Positions 40,145 through 49,778 of a stretch of DNA of 64,000 bases are shown piece after piece. This stretch comes from Saccharothrix algeriensis (lineage in GTDB: Bacteria; Actinomycetota; Actinomycetes; Mycobacteriales; Pseudonocardiaceae), in assembly GCF_016907655.1 (NCBI RefSeq), contig NZ_JAFBCL010000001.1, forward strand, positions 5,676,001 through 5,740,000. The letters are read 5' to 3'. The stretch's first letter is position 1. Each line of letters begins with the position of its first letter. The notes below the pieces were generated by a model. The model did not search any database and was not told where the DNA came from. It was given only the letters and a program-made list of their open reading frames with translations. The position numbers and the translations under genes are program-made.

Positions 40145-40213
40145 TCGTCCTGTGACGTCGCTTCTGATCAGTCAGGTCGTTCACCGCACCAACAGCGTTA
40201 CACGATGGCCGCT

Positions 40214-40238
40214 CCCACTTCAATGCCGTTGAAGTGGG
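40214..40238. promoter_or_regulatory. Inverted repeat between jetA and the divergent nuclease-like gene
   Basis: CCCACTTCAA (40214-40223) and TTGAAGTGGG (40229-40238) form a 10-bp inverted repeat with 5-base centre. It lies in the 142-base divergent promoter region and may be an operator for both operons. Confidence 0.45.
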
Positions 40239-40286
40239 TCCGGAGTCGTCATTGTCGGGCAGTTCACACATACCGCCCAAGCCGAG

Positions 40287-41450
40287 TTGGGACAACTGCG
40301 CCGGGGTGACAGCATCGAGGTGGCCTGGCCGTCGTCGTGGACTTGTCTGGCTGCTGTCGCCCGTAGCCGAGGTCTGCTGGCCAAGCCCTCGGAAGCCGGC
40401 CTTGCCGCGGTGACGCTGCTCCACGCGCTGGGATCGATCGACGAGGTGGGATGGCTACTGCATCCACCACTGATCGACCTGCTCTACCGGCTCGGTGAAC
40501 GCAGCGGCATGTCGTGGTGGAAAAAGCGATGGACCTACGCCCACAAGCAATTACGTGCCCTCGGCGTCGAGGACGCAGTGCTGGAGCAGGCAGCCCGGGA
40601 CCTGGGCCGCGACGATCCTGCCATCGCCCCTTCCGGAGAAGGGCGCGACCTGGCGTTCACCGAGTTCCGCACCGCTCTCGGCGGAGACGCCGAGGCAGCC
40701 TCGCGCTGGGTGCAGTGGGCCGAGCGTCGACACCTGCTGGTGCGAGGGGCGCCCGTGACGTGCACAGCATGCAGCGCACGCTCCTGGCTGCCCATGGGAG
40801 CACTTCCACCACCCGTGGTGTGCATCGGATGCGGCCGCGAGATCGACCAACCGTTCCCGCCGAACGGACTGAGCTTCACCTACCGCCTCGGCGAACCGTT
40901 GCGCCGGGTGCTGGAGACCGACAGCCTGGGCCACCTCCTCGTCCTGCGCTGGTTCGCCGAACTGTTCGACTACACCGGCCTCGTCGGGGCACACCCTGGC
41001 GTCACCTTCACCGATCCCACAACCGGCAAGGACGTCGGCGAGGCCGACGTGATCCTGCTGTTCCCCAACGGAGACTTGGTACCGGTGGAGGTCAAACGAC
41101 GCATCGCCGGAGTGGATCCTCGGACGCTGAGCCTCATGGACACCCTCACGGAGGCCCTGGAAGCCCCATGGGACGCATTGGCCGTAACCCAACCTGCGCG
41201 CGACTGCCCCGAACTGACACCCCATCGACGCGACATGCCGGCTCGATGCCGCTTCCTGCTCACCGACGACCAACTACACGACGACGACGTCTTCTGGTCG
41301 ATGGGTACCGATCCTTTCGCCTGGGCACCGCGTACCGCAGAAGAGGACCGAGAACGGCAACGCAAGTTCGTTCGCACTATCCGAGAATCCTCCATGGAAA
41401 TTCCACGCGACTTCACGACCCAGCTACTACTGAAAACCGACATTGAATAA
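40287..41450 (+). CDS. Zinc-ribbon protein with PD-(D/E)XK nuclease-like domain, divergent from jetABCD
   Basis: The 387-residue protein has no family name I recognise. It has a zinc ribbon with Cys159/Cys162 (CTAC) and Cys179/Cys182 (CIGC), and later GEADVILLFPNGDLVPVEVKRR (about 251-272). The Asp at about 254 and E-x-K at about 268-270 fit the core of PD-(D/E)XK nucleases. The N-terminal 150 residues are helical, with a Trp-rich segment (MSWWKKRWTYAHKQL). TTG 40287 is the only start in frame after the upstream stop, and the sequence there already looks structured, so the N-terminus may be incomplete. It is placed head-to-head with a Wadjet operon, which suggests a defence or regulatory partner. 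Confidence 0.72.
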   Translation: MGQLRRGDSIEVAWPSSWTCLAAVARSRGLLAKPSEAGLAAVTLLHALGSIDEVGWLLHPPLIDLLYRLGERSGMSWWKKRWTYAHKQLRALGVEDAVLEQAARDLGRDDPAIAPSGEGRDLAFTEFRTALGGDAEAASRWVQWAERRHLLVRGAPVTCTACSARSWLPMGALPPPVVCIGCGREIDQPFPPNGLSFTYRLGEPLRRVLETDSLGHLLVLRWFAELFDYTGLVGAHPGVTFTDPTTGKDVGEADVILLFPNGDLVPVEVKRRIAGVDPRTLSLMDTLTEALEAPWDALAVTQPARDCPELTPHRRDMPARCRFLLTDDQLHDDDVFWSMGTDPFAWAPRTAEEDRERQRKFVRTIRESSMEIPRDFTTQLLLKTDIE

Positions 41451-41965
41451 TTGGATCAGGCATCCAGCACCATGCGTTACGAGGGCTACAAATCGTTCTT
41501 CAGTCAACGAAGGCTGGTTGAGCACTTGAGGCGCCGGTTCACAGGGCGACCGCAGCCAGGTAACAACCGCCTCGGGCCATGGGGAAACTCAATCACACGC
41601 GAGGCCGCAATCGTGCACTGCGAAGATCATGCCGACGCGACTCCGATTTCAGTCGCCGCGTTGGATCCGTGGTCGTTGTCGGATACGCCCAGCCCGTTTG
41701 CTGCTCACGCCGCCACAGGTGCGGTAGGCGACCGCTCCCATGCGAGCCGGAGGCACAGGCTGCGGCGAGCCTCCCGCATTCCACGACGCGAGCTGGAACC
41801 TGCGACCTTATCCACCACGAGTTGAGCCTGCCCGGCGACCTGGGCGGCCGCTTTTGCGGCGAGCACTCGGAGGGGCACTACCGCACCCACCCGGTCGGGA
41901 ACGGTCGGCGGACACGCCGCTGCCGAACCGCCACTGTAGGGGATGTCCGTGGTATTGACTGTTCG
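41451..41965. other. Intergenic region, no gene seen
   Basis: These 515 bases after the nuclease-like gene have lower coding character (mixed GC, many stops). No RNA, repeat or regulator was recognised, apart from the presumed promoter for the DUF4365 gene. Confidence 0.4.
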
Positions 41966-44768
41966 ATGCGGCAGCCGGAGAGGAAACAAAGGGGCGTTCG
42001 GGGTGAGCTCGCGGTCGAGGCCGCGTTCGTGGATCTCGGCTGGGGGGGTGGCCAAGGCACCGGACCACGATCTGGGCACCGACCTGTTCCTGCTCGTGCG
42101 CGATGATCGGCTGCTCGACCTTGGCTTGGTGGCGGGTGTTCAGGTCAAGACCGGCGAGAGTTGGTTCGGCGAGTCTCGGCGGGATCGGTCCGGCGAGGTC
42201 ACCGGCTGGTGGTTTCGTGACGACGACCGGAAGCACGTCGACTACTGGCTGGCCCACACGCTGCCGCACCTGCTGGTCCTGCACGATCTGGACAGCGCCA
42301 CCTCGTACTGGGTGCATGTCACCTCGGAGGCGGTCGTGTCCACCGGCAGTGGCGCGAAGATCCTTGTCCCCCGGCACAGCACAGTCGACGAGGCACATCG
42401 CGATGCCCTGCTCGCGGCAGCCGGCACCGTACGACCGCCCGCGGTCTGGGAGGGCAGCGCGTGGGCCGGATCCGACGCGATCCTTCCAAAGAACTTGTTG
42501 CGGCACGCGCTGCTCACCCCCCGACTCGTGGCCCCGCACCCCAACGCCGGGGTGACACAGGCGATCGGTCCCGAGCAGGCCGTCGCCCTGATCGTCGAGG
42601 CACGATCACAGATGATCGAGGAGTTCGCCGCCCGCCACCCTCCGGTCCCTGGTCTCGAGCTGGCGGGCAGCTCATCGGATTGGGGATGGCGCTTCGCGGC
42701 GGCCTTGGCCGAACGCACCCTGACAGGTGCGATCGACGACCTCCTGTCCTGCGTGGACACCGCCGACACACCGTTCACCCGTGCGGCGGCGACCGCGGCC
42801 GCCGCCGCGGCGCTGCTGGAGCGGGCACAGCCGGATCAGGCACTGGAACTGCTGGACGCGGCACTGGCCCGTGACGACAGCCTCCCTGTCGACCACGCCT
42901 GGTTGACCGTGCAGCACGCTCGGGCCTGCATGGAGATCGGTCGGATCGACCAGGCACGTGAGGATGCCGTCCACGTCCAGCGAGTCCGGCTGGGTAACGG
43001 CGAGGACGTGACGGCGACAGCGATCGCCGGTGTCGCGACCCAAATGCTGTTCAACCTCGCCGACTGGGGCACCCGCGACGTCCAAGAGGTGATCACCGGC
43101 TCGGACACCATCTCCGTGTGGTGGCGCTACCAGCGGATCGCGGCCGGCGCCACGTCCGTGATCGATCGCGAGTTCACCACCTGGAGCCGACGCTCGGCCC
43201 TGGTATTCGGTGCCGAGGACGTCGCGAACAATCGTCTGTTCACCGCCTCACTCATGGCCAGCCACACGGGCGATCACGCCGCCTGGCGACGCCTGCACAG
43301 CCTCAACACCAAGCAGGCCCTGCTGCGAGTCGGTCGCACCACCGACCCGGAGCAGGCACGTATCCTCCTTGACGCACTGCGGGTTGACGGCGATCACAAG
43401 GCGCTCGACATCGCCGTCAAGCGCCTGGTCAGCGACGGTCCCGCGCCAGCCGTCACCGCCGCCGCGACCGAGATCGACTTTGCGCACTGGACCCGCACCA
43501 CCGCACCCGCCAACCTGACTCTGCTGCAGCGCGGCGGCGATGTCCTTGACTCCCCCACCGCCTCCGCCACCGTCGGCTGGCTGCTCGCAACTCTCCACGC
43601 ACCACAGGAATTTCTCGAGCGCACCACTCCCACCTTCCGCCCCGGCCACCGCCTGATCGACACACTCGCCGCAGTCGTGCCGGCAGCCGCACCGGCGGAG
43701 CAGCTCACGGTCATCGACACCGTGCTGACCATGCCCCCACAGCCCGACCAACTGACCGCCACCTCCTGGGCCCGCGTGGTCCACGCACTGCCCGAGAACA
43801 TGTGGACTCCTGCCCTCGCCGCCCATGCCACCACGACCGCGGCCTCACACCACGACGTCCTGCGTCTCGCGTTGCTCGCCGTAGCCGCACCGGTCGACGA
43901 GACTGCCCGCCAGCAACTGCTCACCGAAATCCGGGACGAGCACTCCCTGGACGCGCTGGCAGCCCTGCGCGACGTCACCGCCCTACCCGATGATGTCGTC
44001 GCCGACCTGATCAGCATGCTCGAACCCCGGATCCACGGGTTGATCGACGGCGCGCTGCACGGTTCCTACTCCACCTACATTCACGACTTCGGCCGTGCGC
44101 TGGCAGTGCTGAACACCACCCACCCCGAGGTCGCACGCTGGGAACCGCTCTACGCACTGCTGTCCGAGCCACAGGTCACCGCCGACGACAAAACCGGCGC
44201 CTGCATCGTCCTGGCACGCCGTGCCGACCATGTGCCCCAGGAAGTCCGGGAACGCCTGGTCGACATCGTGACCGTCATGCTCGACCATCCCATCGCGCCG
44301 ATCGACCGGATCGAGAACCACCCCGGCGTTCTCGGTCCCGCCGCCGAACTGGCCACCGCACTCGGCCATCACCTCGCCACACCCCACGACCTGGTCACAA
44401 AGCTGCTGGCTGGCCGCCCCGAACAGCGTGCCTGGAGCGCTTCCACAGCCGCTCACCTGCCTACCTCTGCGGCGGTCGGTGTCCTGACCGTGCTCGCCCA
44501 GGACCTCCACCCCACAGTCCGCGCTTCCGCCGCCGCCATGCTGGCTCGCCTCGTGGCCACCGGCACCCAGGACACACTCGCCATCTCCGCCCTGCAGAAC
44601 TGCCTTGTCGACACCGGAACGCTGGTACCCCTGGCAATCGCCGACACCCTGGCCAACACACCGAACCCCAGCGACGCGGTCACCGACATCCGACAAACGC
44701 TGACCACACACCGGTCGGCCAGGGTCCGCGCAACCGCGGGCCGCAGAGAAACCCAGCACACGGGGTGA
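41966..44768 (+). CDS. DUF4365-HEAT repeat protein, frame broken at a seven-G run
   Basis: Translation from ATG 41966 gives RGELAVEAAFVDLGW, the start of a DUF4365 domain, then leaves frame. The frame starting after 42048 continues with VAKAPDHDLGTDLFLLV, VQVKTGES and YWLAHTLPHLLVLHDL. Together they form one DUF4365 (PD-(D/E)XK-like, E...D...QxK) domain. Removing one G from the run at 42042-42048 joins them. The remainder, about 700 residues, is helical and ends in HEAT-like repeats (RAWSASTAAHLPTSAAVGVLTVLAQDLHPTVRASAAAMLARL). Proteins of this build are suspected in defence. If the run is real the gene is off, or is read by slippage. A shorter product from GTG 42048 is also conceivable. Reading as a CDS is provisional. 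Confidence 0.7.
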
Positions 44769-45441
44769 CCGACATTCGCATGTCGCCGTGCCGATCGTCC
44801 ACCCGCACCGTTCTGCCACCTTGTCGACCTCCGGAGCTCGGTAATCCAGCGGGGCGCTGTCAACAGACCAGGTACGACCGTCCGGATACGACCTCATGGT
44901 TGATCTACTGCGGCGGACCAGACGCCGCTGTAGACCTTTACGACCGGTACCTGCTGCCACCTCCACCGGTCTGTTCCAGGTCGTGCCCGACACCAGCAGC
45001 CCAGGCCACATGACCTTCAGGCGGAACACGCCCTCGCCCTCACGGGTGGTAGCACGTGGGCTTCGTGATTCGCTCGACCAACTCGACCGGATGCCATGTT
45101 GCCAATATCCAGGCTGCAACGCCCCGAACCGGCGGCCCGGTCACTCCGATCAAAGCCCACACCCATGCGTTGCTGAACGAACTTGAAGATCACCCGCTGA
45201 CCATCGTCCAGCACACCGTCAACGCTGCGGTCGGTCGCGAGTCGGGCTGAGACGACGCTTCTTCGCTTACCTACAGGCGCGATGCGAGATTTGGTAGCAG
45301 TCCACAAAGGATTGAAGGTAACTTAATCCCGGAATATCCAAAAGTTCGACCCGCATGCGTGATGGACGGGACATTCACGTCGCATCGGAGGTGGGCTGTG
45401 GCCCACCTGGAAAGTGGGCGGAAGTTGTTGCTATGCTTGAC
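44769..45441. other. Intergenic region between DUF4365 and serine recombinase genes
   Basis: There is no credible gene in these 673 bases. A hairpin with 8-bp arms (AGGTGGGC at 45389-45396, GCCCACCT at 45401-45408) may be a terminator for the recombinase operon. Confidence 0.45.
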
Positions 45442-47247
45442 TTATGCGGCACCGTGGCGGTGTCCGGGATGGGCTGAAGCCCACATTTGGGGGTTCAACA
45501 AGCCCTCTCGGACACGCTCGTTAACCACACGCGGTGAGGCCGTCACTACGACGGCCTTTTCTGCATGGTCGTACAACAGCTCTACCTGCAGTTTTGCGTA
45601 GAGCTGGGCCAGTCGCTCCGGCTTGGCGTCCTCCAGCGCGGCCCCGATGTCGCCGAGCGAGTCGATCATCGCGTACACCTCGGCAGCGTCCAGCTTCCCG
45701 CTGCTCCTGACCTTGGCCAGCTCCGCGCGGGCCGCTTCCCTGGCCGCCTGAGCCTCGTTGATCACTTCGACCAGCGCCGCCGGGTCGACGCCCGCTTTGA
45801 TCGCCTGCTGATAGCGGCTCAACTGCTCCTCGGCCGTCGCGAGCCGTTTCTTCGCGCTGTTCGCACCGGCCGCCTGCGTGCTTTCCTGCGAGCCGAGCAA
45901 GGTGGCGATGGTGGTATCCAGGTTCTCCGGGTCGAACAACCAGCCGATCCAGTTGTTGAGCGCGGGCAACACCACGTCTTCACGGAGGTTCACCGTCTTG
46001 GGGTGGTCGGCGAGCGCCGGTGAGCCCGGTGCCAGGGTGCGAGCCGTGCACCGGTAGTAGGTCCCCTTGCGGATCGGCTCGCCCTGCATCTTCCGACCGC
46101 AGGCAGAGCACCGGATCAACCCGCGAAGCGGGTAGGGCCGCCTGCCGCTCGTCCGCACGCGTTCCAACTTGGCGATGCCGCGCATTCCTCCTGCCGCACG
46201 CGACCGCCGGAGGAGCTGGGCTTCGGTGAAGGTCTCCACGGGCACGATCCCGGGATGCGCCGGGTGCCGTGACCGGACGATGCGGTCCGGGCTCGACCGG
46301 CGGAAGCGGGTGACGTGGCCGGCAGCGACGTCCTCCGGGTCGAGCAGCATCTCGTGCCGGGTCCACCGACCGAACACCGCGTAACCGGTGTACCGGGGAT
46401 TTTCCAGGATGGCGCGTACGGTGCTGCCCTGCCAGCCGTCGGCCAACCGGTGCCTGTTCTGGTCCGGCCGCCGCAGTGACGGGCACGGGATGCCGTCGCG
46501 GTTGAGGATCGCGGCGATGGCACGGTCGCCGTTGCCGTCCAGGTACTCGGCGAAGATGCGCCGGACCACTTCCGCGCTGGGCTCATCCAGGGCGAGCAGC
46601 CGCAGCCGGAACCCTTCAGCCGCCTTCTTGGGGTTCGGGTGCGGTCCGCCGTCCACGACCGTGTAACCGTAGGGGGCACGCCCACCCTGGTGTCGCCCTT
46701 CGTTGACCACCTGGGCGTCCATCGCCGCTCGGACACGTGCCTGGACGTGCTGGCGCTCGGACTCGCTCATGCCGCCGAGCACGCTCATCAGCATCTTGTG
46801 GGAGGGATTCCGCGGGTCGTACTTCCCGCCCAACTCCGGCACCCAGAGGTCGACTCCGTACGCGGCGAACTTCGGCGCGATAAGGGAGAACTGGTTGCCG
46901 AACCAGCATCGCGTGCCCTCACCGACCACAACGGCGTTCCACCCGCGATGAGGGTCCTTGAGCGCAGTCAGCAACCGTGCCGCCTGGCTCCGCCGCTCCC
47001 AGGGCACGGACCGCGACTGGCCGATGTCGAAGAATTCCTCGACCACCACCCCGCCGAGCGGTTCCACGAACTTCCTGGCGTTGCCGAACTGCCACCCGCG
47101 TGAGGTTTCCGGGTCCTGGTTGTCCTCGGTCGAGCACCGGCCGTAGCCCGCTACCGGCCCGATACCGTCCTCGACGGCGTCCGCCACCTCGACACCCAGC
47201 AACTCGTCCAGCGTCGCCCACGGGTCTCGGCTGATTTCATCAACCAC
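45442..47247 (-). CDS. Large serine recombinase
   Basis: The 601-residue protein has an N-terminal resolvase catalytic domain (YGRCSTEDNQDPETSRGWQ with nucleophile Ser; later MSVLGGMSESERQHVQARVRAAM), a recombinase domain (APYGYTVV, HPNPKKAAEGF), a zinc-ribbon (RCSACGRKMQGE with further Cys) and a coiled-coil C-terminus. Such enzymes integrate and excise phages and conjugative elements. GTG 47247 lies 5 bases after AGAGG and overlaps the stop of the 49-residue gene. Its last codons overlap a tRNA-like sequence. A second truncated copy of the N-terminal part is at 59036-59613. Confidence 0.93.
   Translation of the reverse strand: MVDEISRDPWATLDELLGVEVADAVEDGIGPVAGYGRCSTEDNQDPETSRGWQFGNARKFVEPLGGVVVEEFFDIGQSRSVPWERRSQAARLLTALKDPHRGWNAVVVGEGTRCWFGNQFSLIAPKFAAYGVDLWVPELGGKYDPRNPSHKMLMSVLGGMSESERQHVQARVRAAMDAQVVNEGRHQGGRAPYGYTVVDGGPHPNPKKAAEGFRLRLLALDEPSAEVVRRIFAEYLDGNGDRAIAAILNRDGIPCPSLRRPDQNRHRLADGWQGSTVRAILENPRYTGYAVFGRWTRHEMLLDPEDVAAGHVTRFRRSSPDRIVRSRHPAHPGIVPVETFTEAQLLRRSRAAGGMRGIAKLERVRTSGRRPYPLRGLIRCSACGRKMQGEPIRKGTYYRCTARTLAPGSPALADHPKTVNLREDVVLPALNNWIGWLFDPENLDTTIATLLGSQESTQAAGANSAKKRLATAEEQLSRYQQAIKAGVDPAALVEVINEAQAAREAARAELAKVRSSGKLDAAEVYAMIDSLGDIGAALEDAKPERLAQLYAKLQVELLYDHAEKAVVVTASPRVVNERVREGLLNPQMWASAHPGHRHGAA
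45462..45514 (+). other. tRNA-Leu-like remnant, possible attachment site
   Basis: GTCCGGG (45462-45468) and CTCGGACAC (45507-45515) match the two acceptor strands of the tRNA-Leu at 30065, and TGGGGGTTCAA (45488-45498) matches its T-arm. The anticodon and variable arms are missing. The stretch lies inside the last codons of the serine recombinase gene, where attP sites of integrative elements often are. A right attachment site of the tRNA-Leu island is one reading; a different element site is another. Confidence 0.4.
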
Positions 47248-47389
47248 GGTCACCTCTTCCCGGAGGTCCGTCCAGGACCTCCACCTCGGCCAGCTCAACC
47301 AGTATGGCAAGCAGAACACGGCTACTAGCAGGTGTAAGTGCTGGAAGTTGGTCCGGCACCCTGACCGTGACCTCATCGTCCCTGCTCAC
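47240..47389 (-). CDS. 49-residue protein coupled between ftsK-like and recombinase genes
   Basis: GTG 47389 overlaps the FtsK-like stop and its TGA (47240-47242) overlaps the recombinase start, so both junctions are translationally coupled. The product contains LTPASSRVLLAILVEL followed by AEVEVLDGPPG. A matching frame sits upstream of the recombinase copy at 59.6 kb (LTPVTSRALLAILVEL, VQVLDGP), with differences mainly at tolerated positions. Conservation of protein pattern and coupling argues it is real. Function unknown; it could be a recombination directionality factor or accessory protein. Confidence 0.65.
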   Translation of the reverse strand: MSRDDEVTVRVPDQLPALTPASSRVLLAILVELAEVEVLDGPPGRGDRG

Positions 47390-49464
47390 GGCCGTCTCTC
47401 CTCTGGCAAGCCGATTTCATCAGAGTTGGTGTGCTCTACCGCCGCACGGATGTCTGCCGTGAGGTAGCCACGCACCCGCCGCACGCCATCCCCATCGGGC
47501 ACGTACCGCCGCACCGGCCGGCACCCCAGCTCGCTCATGTCCCGGCCGAACGCGGTGGCCTCGACCTCCAGCGCCTCGATCAGCTCGGCGGTGGGCACGA
47601 ACTCCCGTTCGTCCAGCCCGTCCCCGAGGTAGTCCACGACCGACGCCAACGGTTCGGGTAGCTCGGCCGCCCACCCGTCCGCCGTTTCGCTCCCGAGCAC
47701 CTGGACCACGGCGGAGGAGTCGACCGGTCGGGCGGTGTCGTCGCCGATGGCATGACCGGCCAGCGTCCCGGCGGCCTCCCGCAGCGCGCGGCCCCGGTCG
47801 CAGATCACCCGCCAGTCGGTGTTCGGCATGTAGTACGTCCGCACGGTCATGGCGACCAGATCGGCCCCGGCGTCGGTCTCCCCGTCCGGTCGCAGGATGC
47901 CGACGCCCTTGTGACTGGGCAGCAAGGTGGAAGCGTCGAACCCGCGGGTGTTCATCTGCTCGCCGAGGACGATGTTGGAGTCCCGCCAGTCCATCACCCG
48001 CAGGGCGAACCGCGACCCCAACACCGCCCGCAACCGCGACGGGATCGTGTTGGAGTCCGGCCGCTGGGTCGCCAGGATGACCACCACCCCGGCCGCCGGA
48101 CCCTTGCGCACGAGGTAGGTCAACAGATCGGCGATATACGCGCCGAGCGTGGTCTTCCTCCCGCCGACCTGCTCCCGCGTCGGGTTCTCCAGGTAGACCT
48201 GAACCTCATCGATGACCACCGCCGTGATCGGCATCCCCAGGTCAACGTCCCGCGAGAGAGCTGGAGTGATCTTGGATTCCGGGCACACCTCGTCGTCCAC
48301 TGTGGCCATCCGGGCATACCGGGACTGCACCTCAGCCACCAACCCAACGAGGTGATCACGCACGGCGTAGGCATGGTGCAGCTCATCCCCGCACACGTAC
48401 CGGTACGCAAGCTGTTCGACAGCGTCCCAGTCCTTACCGCCCTTGCCGTCGAACACGTACAGCCGCGCGTACGGGTCCAGCACCAACCCAGCGGCGGCAA
48501 GCCGAGCAGCGAACGTCTTGCCCTGCCGAGGGATCGCCCCAACGAGCAGCGACGTCCACACCAACGGCAGATCAACCCGCCGCCCCCGAGCGTCACGCCC
48601 GAACGGCACCGGCCGCCACGCGTCCCACCGCTCCACGTCCAGCAACGGCGTCCGGACGGGCGGACCCGCGTACGGGTCCTCATCCGCCACCCAGAAGAAC
48701 ACCCGCCCGGCGTGCCCACCCCGGCCACGCACCCGCTCCACGATGAGTTGGACCTCATCCACCGCCAGAGCCGAAGCCAGCGCGTCCCGGTTCCTGATCA
48801 CATCGGCCGCCTTGCGGGTAGCCGGCAGGTCGACCGTGACCGCCCACCCGTCACCCACCCGTTGAGCCCGCTCGACCAGGCGCAAGGACTCGTCCTTGCC
48901 GATGAGCTTCGCGTCCCGGAACGCATCCACCAACACCTGCGCGTCCATCGTCCACGTCAGCGTGCGAGGACCGGCAAGCACAGCCTTCCGCCCCGGAGAC
49001 CCGTCCTTGCGCCTGCCCGCTACCGCCAACACCACCGCCGCCACAGCACCCGCGCCCCACAACGCAAGCGCGCCGTACAGCACGTGCAACACCGCCAGAG
49101 CAGCCGCCATGCCACCAAGAACGGCGCCAGTCACCTTCCACCGGAACAACGTCAGCGCACGGATCTCCACGAACTTGTCCGCCAACTTCTCCGACTGCTC
49201 GGCAGCCTCCCGGTAGTCCCGCACCCGAACCCACCGACGCCAAGCCCGAGCGGCAACCACCAGACCCCGGACAACCGCACCACTCAACCGCGCCGGCGAC
49301 CGAACCAGCCACGCAACCGCACCCCGAAGCGCCCACCACTTCGACCCACGCGGCACACCCCGCGACCGCCGCCAACGAGCCTCGACCCGCCGAACCAACC
49401 CCACCCGCTCGGCAACAAGCTCGCCCTCGTACACCGGCTCAGCCGGCACCAGCTCTCCGTTCAT
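47386..49464 (-). CDS. FtsK/SpoIIIE-type (TraSA-like) DNA translocase of an integrative element
   Basis: The 692-residue protein has an N-terminal cytoplasmic part, hydrophobic segments at about 120-165 (TGAVLGGMAAALAVLHVLYGALALWGAGAVAAVVL), then an FtsK ATPase domain: Walker A GAIPRQGKT, VFDGKGGKDW, Walker B TAVVIDEVQVYL, and ILATQRPDSNTIPSRLRAVLGSR. In actinomycete AICEs a TraSA/FtsK protein moves double-stranded DNA between mycelia. ATG 49464 overlaps the membrane protein stop. It lacks the gamma domain of chromosomal FtsK, so it belongs to the element, not to cell division. Confidence 0.92.
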   Translation of the reverse strand: MNGELVPAEPVYEGELVAERVGLVRRVEARWRRSRGVPRGSKWWALRGAVAWLVRSPARLSGAVVRGLVVAARAWRRWVRVRDYREAAEQSEKLADKFVEIRALTLFRWKVTGAVLGGMAAALAVLHVLYGALALWGAGAVAAVVLAVAGRRKDGSPGRKAVLAGPRTLTWTMDAQVLVDAFRDAKLIGKDESLRLVERAQRVGDGWAVTVDLPATRKAADVIRNRDALASALAVDEVQLIVERVRGRGGHAGRVFFWVADEDPYAGPPVRTPLLDVERWDAWRPVPFGRDARGRRVDLPLVWTSLLVGAIPRQGKTFAARLAAAGLVLDPYARLYVFDGKGGKDWDAVEQLAYRYVCGDELHHAYAVRDHLVGLVAEVQSRYARMATVDDEVCPESKITPALSRDVDLGMPITAVVIDEVQVYLENPTREQVGGRKTTLGAYIADLLTYLVRKGPAAGVVVILATQRPDSNTIPSRLRAVLGSRFALRVMDWRDSNIVLGEQMNTRGFDASTLLPSHKGVGILRPDGETDAGADLVAMTVRTYYMPNTDWRVICDRGRALREAAGTLAGHAIGDDTARPVDSSAVVQVLGSETADGWAAELPEPLASVVDYLGDGLDEREFVPTAELIEALEVEATAFGRDMSELGCRPVRRYVPDGDGVRRVRGYLTADIRAAVEHTNSDEIGLPEERRP

Positions 49465-49778
49465 GACCGGCCCCGCCGACGCGGTTCGTACACCGTCAGC
49501 GCCCGAGTCAGCGAGTACGACGCGAACAGCGCCGGCCCGACCAACACGGCCAGGAGCAGCCACCCGTCCGCCCGGTACGTGATCAGCACCCACTGAACAC
49601 CGACGATCAACGCCGCGTTGAGCACCACCCGACCGGCCAACGACACCAGCCCACCACCCCGCGCAGCGCCGGCCTTCGCCTTCCCTCGCCGAGCGCCTGC
49701 ACGCCACACCCACAGCAGCATCAAGAGCACACCCGCACCGACCATGAGCTGAGTCGGAGTAAAACCGAGAGCGTTCAT
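49461..49778 (-). CDS. Small membrane protein of the element (SpdA/SpdB-like position)
   Basis: The 105-residue protein has one N-terminal (LMVGAGVLLMLLWVW) and one or two central hydrophobic segments (LNAALIVGVQWVLITY, WLLLAVLVGPALFASYSL), separated by a basic loop (ARRGKAKAGAARGG). It starts at ATG 49778 overlapping the WhiB stop and ends overlapping the ftsK-like start. Small membrane proteins at this place in AICEs are the spread proteins Spd, but sequence similarity is not decisive. Confidence 0.75.
   Translation of the reverse strand: MNALGFTPTQLMVGAGVLLMLLWVWRAGARRGKAKAGAARGGGLVSLAGRVVLNAALIVGVQWVLITYRADGWLLLAVLVGPALFASYSLTRALTVYEPRRRGRS

Noticed and set aside
41451..41825. 124-codon frame after the nuclease-like gene
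   Set aside because: No start signal, no recognisable domain, mixed composition.
47231..47241. GCTGATTTCAT as a further copy of the TGATTTCAG operator
   Set aside because: It lies in codons conserved for the recombinase (DEISRD), so the match is explained by coding sequence.
47386..49464. The FtsK-type gene as the chromosomal division translocase
   Set aside because: It lacks the four-segment membrane domain and gamma domain and sits in an operon with excisionase and recombinase genes.
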